Shown here piece by piece: positions 53,742 through 58,264 of a stretch of DNA of 58,264 nucleotides. Position 1 is the stretch's first letter; each line of letters starts with the position of its first letter. The notes under the pieces were generated by a model, which made no database searches, was not told where the DNA came from, and saw only the letters and a list, made by a program, of their open reading frames with translations. The translations under genes and the position numbers were made by a program. This DNA is from Polaribacter sp. (lineage in GTDB: Bacteria; Bacteroidota; Bacteroidia; Flavobacteriales; Flavobacteriaceae). The DNA lies in NCBI GenBank assembly GCA_018608545.1, contig JABAZI010000062.1, positions 34,172 to 92,435 of the forward strand. The letters are read 5' to 3'.

Positions 53742-54974
53742 ATGCAAGCTTCATCATTATTTTACATCATTATCTCCATATTAATTGTAAGTTTTATTGT
53801 TGATAAGATGATAAACATCCTTAATGAAGGATATTTCGATAAAAAAATACCGGAAAAATTAAAAGATATTTACAATCACGATACTTATGAAAAGTCTCAA
53901 GCATATAAAAAAACAAGTGCTAAATTCTCAAATACTAGCTCTTTAATATCAATAATTTTAACCGTGACTTTCTTTTTAATAGAAGGCTTTGCATATTTAG
54001 ACCGTTTTGCTAGAAGTTTTTCAGAACATCCAATTCTGATTGCTTTGATTTTTTTCGGGGTCATTATCTCAGTTTCAGAAATTATTACAACTCCCCTATC
54101 CTACTACAAAACCTTTGTAATTGAAGAAAAATTTGGATTTAATACGTCATCAAAACAAATATTCTGGATTGATAAGATTAAAGGCTTACTAATGAGTTTT
54201 GTGTTAGGTGGTGGAATTTTATCTATAGTTATTTGGTTTTATCTTTTAACAGGAAGTAATTTTTGGATTTATTCATGGGTTCTTGTAGCCTCTTTTTCTT
54301 TGTTTTTAAATATGTTTTATGCAAAGCTGATTGTACCGCTGTTTAATAAACAAACTCCATTAGAAGACGGAGTATTGAAATCTGCCATAGAAGACTACAG
54401 TGAAAAAGTGGGGTTTACCATACATAATATTTTTATTATTGATGGTTCTAAAAGGTCTACAAAAGCGAATGCCTATTTCTCTGGTTTTGGCTCTCAAAAA
54501 AGAATTACCTTATACGATACATTAATACATGAGCTAGACACAGATGAGATTGTAGCTGTTTTGGCGCATGAAGTGGGTCATTATAAAAAAAACCACATTA
54601 TTTTTAATATGATTTCTTCTGTTTTACTTTCAGGATTAACGCTCTATATCTTATCGTTGTTTATTAATTCACCACTGCTATCAGCTGCTTTAGGTGTAAC
54701 TATTCCAAGTTTTCATATTGGTTTAATAGCCTTTGGAATTTTATATACCCCTATCTCTGAAATTACAGGGTTATTTATAAATTACATGTCTAGAAAATTT
54801 GAATATCAAGCAGATAATTATGCAAAAGACACCTTCAATAAAAAAGCTTTAATAACATCGCTGAAAAAATTATCAAAGAATAGTTTGAGTAATCTAACGC
54901 CACATCCAGCATTTGTTTTTAAGCATTATTCACATCCAACTCTATTAGATAGAATAAAAAATTTAGAATCTTAA
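53742..54974 (+). CDS. M48-family (Ste24/CaaX protease-like) integral membrane metallopeptidase
   Basis: This 410-residue protein has the Ste24 architecture of about seven TM helices. The zinc motif is LAHEVGHYKKNH (H275, E276, H279) and the third ligand is in KFEYQADNYAKD. An N-terminal CAAX-protease-like region (about 20-200) includes NEGYFDKKIPEKLKDIYN. In bacteria these relatives of CaaX protease 1 probably act in membrane-protein quality control. It follows the rRNA methyltransferase gene by 3 nt, so it is likely co-transcribed. Confidence 0.92.
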   Translation: MQASSLFYIIISILIVSFIVDKMINILNEGYFDKKIPEKLKDIYNHDTYEKSQAYKKTSAKFSNTSSLISIILTVTFFLIEGFAYLDRFARSFSEHPILIALIFFGVIISVSEIITTPLSYYKTFVIEEKFGFNTSSKQIFWIDKIKGLLMSFVLGGGILSIVIWFYLLTGSNFWIYSWVLVASFSLFLNMFYAKLIVPLFNKQTPLEDGVLKSAIEDYSEKVGFTIHNIFIIDGSKRSTKANAYFSGFGSQKRITLYDTLIHELDTDEIVAVLAHEVGHYKKNHIIFNMISSVLLSGLTLYILSLFINSPLLSAALGVTIPSFHIGLIAFGILYTPISEITGLFINYMSRKFEYQADNYAKDTFNKKALITSLKKLSKNSLSNLTPHPAFVFKHYSHPTLLDRIKNLES

Positions 54975-55041
54975 TTACTTGTTTGTTAACATTCTTATTC
55001 ATAATTTCACTAATCATATGATCATTATTTAAAATTAGTTT

Positions 55042-57261
55042 TTGAGATATACCGCAACTATAGAAGAGGAGAATAAAGAAATAACAAAACGTTATAAAGA
55101 TTTGCTAAAAGGAACTTATGAAGTTTTATCTAAAACAGATAAAGATTTAATAAGAAAAGCCTTTGATATTGCTTTAGATGCACATTCTAACCAGCGAAGA
55201 AAAACAGGTGAACCCTATATTTTTCATCCAATTGCTGTTGCTAAAATTGTTGCAAATGAAATTGGTTTAGATGCAACTTCCATTGCATCTGCTTTGTTAC
55301 ATGATGTCGTTGAAGATACTACCTACACCATTGATGATATGGAGCATCTTTTTGGAAAACCTATTGCAAAAATTGTGAAAGGACTTACAAAAATATCCCG
55401 ATTAAACAAAGAGCAAGATGCTTCCATACAAGCGGAAAATTTCAGAAAAATGCTCTTAACACTAAATGATGATGTAAGAGTTATCTTAATTAAGATTGCA
55501 GACCGACTTCACAACATGCAAACAATGGATGCAATGCCTGTTGACAAACAGGTTAAGATAGCTTCAGAGACTTTATATATTTATGCTCCTTTGGCGCATA
55601 GATTAGGGTTGTATAATATAAAAATAGAGTTAGAAGACTTAGGATTAAAATACACGGAACCAGAGTCCTATAATAGTATACTAAATAAAATAACAGAAAG
55701 TAAAGTAGATCAGCAAAATTATTTAAAGCGATTTGAAAACACTCTAAAATCGGGTTTAGACCAAGAGAATTTTGATTACGAAATAAAGGGACGTTTTAAG
55801 TCTATTTATTCGATTCGAAAAAAAATGATAACGCAAAACGTAACTTTCAATGAAGTGTATGATAAGTTTGCCATCAGAATTATCTACAAACCTAATTCAA
55901 ATGATGATAAGTTTGATGCTTGGAAAATTTATACCATTGTTACAGATTATTTCAAACCCAATCCTTCTCGACTAAGAGATTGGATCTCACAACCTAAGTC
56001 AACAGGTTATGAAGCACTTCATATTACAGTTGTCGGTCCTGATTCGCAATGGGTTGAAGTTCAAATTCGTTCAAGTCGAATGAATGAAATAGCAGAAAAA
56101 GGTTATGCTGCTCATTTTAAATACAAACAAGGAGAAAGTAAAGACGACGGATTAGAAAGTTGGCTTAATAAATTAAAAGAAACACTAGAAACTCAAAGTT
56201 TAAATGCAGTTGATTTTGTAGAAAACTTTAAATTAAACCTATATTCAAAAGAAATTTATGTTTTCACACCAAAAGGAGATTTAAAATCATTACCCAAAGA
56301 TGCTACTGCTTTGGATTTTGCTTTTTCAATTCATACAGATGTTGGTTTAAAATGTAGGGGAGCAAAAGTGAATGGAAAATTAATGCCTCTTAGTCATCAA
56401 CTTAAAAGTGGTGACCAAATCGAAGTAATAACCACGACCACTAATAAACCAAATTCTAGATGGTTAGATTTTGTTATTACAGCCAGAGCAAAAGGAAAAA
56501 TTAGAGCAGCGCTAAAAGAGGAAGAAAAGTTGATTTCCGAGGAGGGTAAAGCGATTCTAATGCGAAAACTACGTCACTTGAAAATCTCTTTTAACGAAAA
56601 GACAATCAATGAGTTGGTGAACTATTTCAAATTAAGAACTAGTTTTGATTTATTCTTTAGAATAGGAAATGGAGCTATAGATAATTCGCAGTTAAAATCT
56701 TTTGTGTCCATGCGAAACAGTAAAATATTAAACTTCTTTAAAGCAAAATTAAGAAGAAATACAGTTTCAAAAGAGGTTTTAAATATAGAAGAAGTATCTC
56801 ATAAATATGATTCCTTAGTTTTTGGTAAAGAAGAACAAAAATTAGATTATAAATCTTCAAAGTGCTGTAATCCAATTTCTGGAGATAAAGTTTTTGGATT
56901 CGTTACTATTAATGATGGTATTAAAGTTCATAAAAAGAATTGTTCCAATGCAATTTCTCTTCAATCTAACTATGCATACAGAATTATGTCTGCTAAATGG
57001 ATAGATTCTACCAAACAAGATTTTAAAGTAATTTTAGAGATTGGAGGCGTTGACAATCAAGGAATGGCAAATGATGTAACACGTATTATATCTAATAACA
57101 TGGGCGTTTTTATTCATAGCATTAATATTAAAGGTAATGAAGGCGTTTTTGATGGTAAAATTTCAATAAGTGTAAAAAATAGTTCCCAATTAAATAGGTT
57201 GATAAAAAACCTTCAAAAAATTGAAGGAATAAAAAAAGTAGAACGTGTTAATACTTTGTAA
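55042..57261 (+). CDS. Bifunctional (p)ppGpp synthetase/hydrolase (RSH)
   Basis: This 739-residue RelA/SpoT homologue controls the stringent response. Domains in order are the HD hydrolase (about 25-180, with H48, H87-D88 and E91-D92 in LLHDVVEDT), the synthetase (about 230-350, GRFKSIYSIRKKM, RIIYKP, YEALHITVVGP and EVQIRSSRMNEIAEKGYAAHFKYK), TGS (about 395-455, VFTPKGDLKSLPKDATALDFAFSIHTD), and a C-terminal zinc-finger and ACT region (KCCNPISGDKVFG, then ILEIGGVDNQGMANDVTRIISNN). The hydrolase motif is complete, so it is probably bifunctional. The start is TTG at 55042: a stop lies two codons upstream and the next Met is in the HD domain. Confidence 0.96.
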   Translation: MRYTATIEEENKEITKRYKDLLKGTYEVLSKTDKDLIRKAFDIALDAHSNQRRKTGEPYIFHPIAVAKIVANEIGLDATSIASALLHDVVEDTTYTIDDMEHLFGKPIAKIVKGLTKISRLNKEQDASIQAENFRKMLLTLNDDVRVILIKIADRLHNMQTMDAMPVDKQVKIASETLYIYAPLAHRLGLYNIKIELEDLGLKYTEPESYNSILNKITESKVDQQNYLKRFENTLKSGLDQENFDYEIKGRFKSIYSIRKKMITQNVTFNEVYDKFAIRIIYKPNSNDDKFDAWKIYTIVTDYFKPNPSRLRDWISQPKSTGYEALHITVVGPDSQWVEVQIRSSRMNEIAEKGYAAHFKYKQGESKDDGLESWLNKLKETLETQSLNAVDFVENFKLNLYSKEIYVFTPKGDLKSLPKDATALDFAFSIHTDVGLKCRGAKVNGKLMPLSHQLKSGDQIEVITTTTNKPNSRWLDFVITARAKGKIRAALKEEEKLISEEGKAILMRKLRHLKISFNEKTINELVNYFKLRTSFDLFFRIGNGAIDNSQLKSFVSMRNSKILNFFKAKLRRNTVSKEVLNIEEVSHKYDSLVFGKEEQKLDYKSSKCCNPISGDKVFGFVTINDGIKVHKKNCSNAISLQSNYAYRIMSAKWIDSTKQDFKVILEIGGVDNQGMANDVTRIISNNMGVFIHSINIKGNEGVFDGKISISVKNSSQLNRLIKNLQKIEGIKKVERVNTL

Positions 57262-57303
57262 ATATCATTTAATTAAAAATCTTATTTAATTCAGAAATAA
57301 CTG

Positions 57304-57311
57304 TAAATTTG
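57304..57311 (+). promoter_or_regulatory. Putative -7 element of the Fur-family gene
   Basis: TAAATTTG (TAnnTTTG) lies 23 nt before the ATG at 57334. Confidence 0.5.
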
Positions 57312-57333
57312 TTTTTTTATAAAATCATTTATA

Positions 57334-57780
57334 ATGAGTAATTCCCTTGAAAATCAGGAAGTAGTAAAAAAAGTTTTTAGCACTTACCTAGAAGAAAATA
57401 AACATAGAAAAACACCAGAACGCTATGCTATACTTCAGGAAATATATGTAGCTGCTGAACATTTTGATATCGAATCTCTCTATATTAAAATGAAAAATAA
57501 AAATTATAGAGTCAGTAGAGCTACGCTTTATAATACGATAGATTTACTTTTAGACTGTGGTTTGGTTCGAAAGCATCAGTTTGACGGGCAATCAATGGCT
57601 CGTTATGAAAAGAGTTATTTCGACAAAAATCACGACCATGTAATTTTTACTGATTCAGGAGACGTTAAAGAATTCTGTGATCCAAGAATTCAAATCATTA
57701 AAAAAACAATAGAAGAAGTGTTTGATATTGATATCCATAATCATTCACTTTACTTTTACGGAACAAAAAAACAAAACTAA
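57334..57780 (+). CDS. Fur-family transcriptional regulator
   Basis: This 148-residue protein has an N-terminal winged helix ([55 protein letters not shown]) with the Fur DNA-recognition helix, then a dimerisation domain. The regulatory metal region is reduced: [18 protein letters not shown], where most Fur proteins have a CxxC knuckle that holds a structural zinc. A C-terminal CxxC is also absent, but NKNHDHV and [11 protein letters not shown] keep several His. It may sense iron or another metal or peroxide. The next gene is purA, 41 nt away. Confidence 0.93.
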   Translation: MSNSLENQEVVKKVFSTYLEENKHRKTPERYAILQEIYVAAEHFDIESLYIKMKNKNYRVSRATLYNTIDLLLDCGLVRKHQFDGQSMARYEKSYFDKNHDHVIFTDSGDVKEFCDPRIQIIKKTIEEVFDIDIHNHSLYFYGTKKQN

Positions 57781-57785
57781 ACAAA

Positions 57786-57820
57786 CAACACAATTAACAA
57801 ATTAACAAATTAACACAACT
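57786..57820 (+). repeat. Short AACAAATT-type tandem repeats upstream of purA
   Basis: The 35 bases before the purA ATG are A/C/T only and repeat AACAAATT about three times. They would leave the start codon unstructured. Repeat copies are few, so slippage is possible but not shown. Confidence 0.5.
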
Positions 57821-57821
57821 A

Positions 57822-58264
57822 ATGGCTGTAGATTTATTATTAGGATTACAATGGGGAGATGAAGGAAAAGGAAAAATAGTAGACGTTCTTACTAAAAATT
57901 ATGATATTATTGCCCGTTTTCAGGGAGGTCCAAATGCAGGACACACATTAATTTTTGACGGATTCAAACATGTTTTACATACAATTCCTTCGGGAATATT
58001 TCACAAAACAGCATTAAATGTAGTGGGAAATGGTGTGGTGATAGATCCTGTAATTTTTAAGAAAGAATTAGAAAATCTAGACAAACACAATATAGACTAT
58101 ACTTCAAAATTATTAATTTCAAGAAAAGCACATTTAATTCTACCAACCCATAGATTGTTGGATGCTGCTTCGGAAACTTCTAAAGGAAAAGCTAAAATCG
58201 GTTCTACTTTAAAAGGTATAGGCCCAACTTACATGGATAAGACGGGAAGAAATGGAATGAGAGT
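57822..58264 (+). CDS. purA: Adenylosuccinate synthetase, partial (5' part)
   Basis: PurA converts IMP and aspartate to adenylosuccinate with GTP, committing purine flux to AMP. The frame starts at ATG 57822 and runs off the window after 147 codons, about one third of the usual 420-430. MAVDLLLGLQWGDEGKGKIVDVL is the diagnostic P-loop/GDEGKGK opening, followed by IIARFQGGPNAGHTLIF and, near the window end, GPTYMDKTGRNGM-type residues of the conserved signature. The Fur-like gene precedes it by 41 nt in the same direction. Confidence 0.98.
   Translation, partial: MAVDLLLGLQWGDEGKGKIVDVLTKNYDIIARFQGGPNAGHTLIFDGFKHVLHTIPSGIFHKTALNVVGNGVVIDPVIFKKELENLDKHNIDYTSKLLISRKAHLILPTHRLLDAASETSKGKAKIGSTLKGIGPTYMDKTGRNGMR

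Noticed and set aside
55013..55022. ATCATATGAT palindrome upstream of the RSH gene
   Set aside because: Ten-base palindromes of A/T-rich type are expected by chance, and there is no supporting context.
57786..57820. Possible CRISPR or regulatory repeat array before purA
   Set aside because: Only about three short AACAAATT units, too few and too short for CRISPR; listed only as a simple repeat.

Overview
The window reads as chromosomal core sequence from a marine-type member of the Flavobacteriaceae (phylum Bacteroidota). The evidence is low GC, an LpxC-FabZ fusion, a PorX-type response regulator with a PglZ domain, bacillithiol genes, a transketolase split into two subunits, many Bacteroidota-only conserved proteins, and repeated TAnnTTTG promoter elements in place of sigma-70 boxes. 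I see no insertion sequence, prophage, CRISPR array, rRNA operon or replication origin. Two tRNA genes are present.

Layout. 1-6.2 kb (minus): the 5' part of sucD, then a lipid A block transcribed lpxD, lpxC-fabZ, lpxA, efp, a methyltransferase and a second lpxD-like gene. 6.2-12.5 kb: an HD phosphohydrolase, porX, tsaE, alanine dehydrogenase, a small DUF4258-type protein, a TrmH-type methyltransferase and a DUF6495-type protein. 12.6-13.7 kb (minus): rpsF-rpsR-rplI with a terminator. 13.9-18.2 kb (minus): an ABC exporter operon (ATPase, two MacB-like permeases, HlyD-like adaptor). 18.4-29.1 kb: mixed housekeeping genes, including smpB, a UbiA prenyltransferase, maf, the C-terminal transketolase subunit, an FKBP lipoprotein, aroK, tRNA-Lys and tRNA-Leu. 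29.2-33.2 kb (minus): an SPFH protein, a large membrane-anchored protein and a DMT permease. 33.3-40.6 kb (minus): a complete histidine operon, hisGDCBHAF(IE). 40.8-47.3 kb (minus): a dicarboxylate symporter, bshA, the N-terminal transketolase subunit, a secreted protein and dnaB. 47.4-58.3 kb (plus): a DUF3810 protein, two secreted amidohydrolases, an rRNA methyltransferase, an M48 protease, the (p)ppGpp synthetase/hydrolase, a Fur-family regulator and the start of purA.

The most interesting item lies in the 330-base gap upstream of hisG. An unannotated 17-codon ORF there carries five His codons, three of them consecutive. A GC-rich hairpin with a U run follows it. The end of the ORF can pair with the 5' arm of that hairpin in a mutually exclusive way. 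This is a complete ribosome-mediated transcription attenuator for the his operon, in a phylum far from the enterobacterial textbook case. A second pattern is a set of genes whose TAnnTTTG element ends only 4-5 nt before the start codon, which predicts leaderless mRNAs. Several start codons were revised using promoter position, signal peptides or operon spacing.
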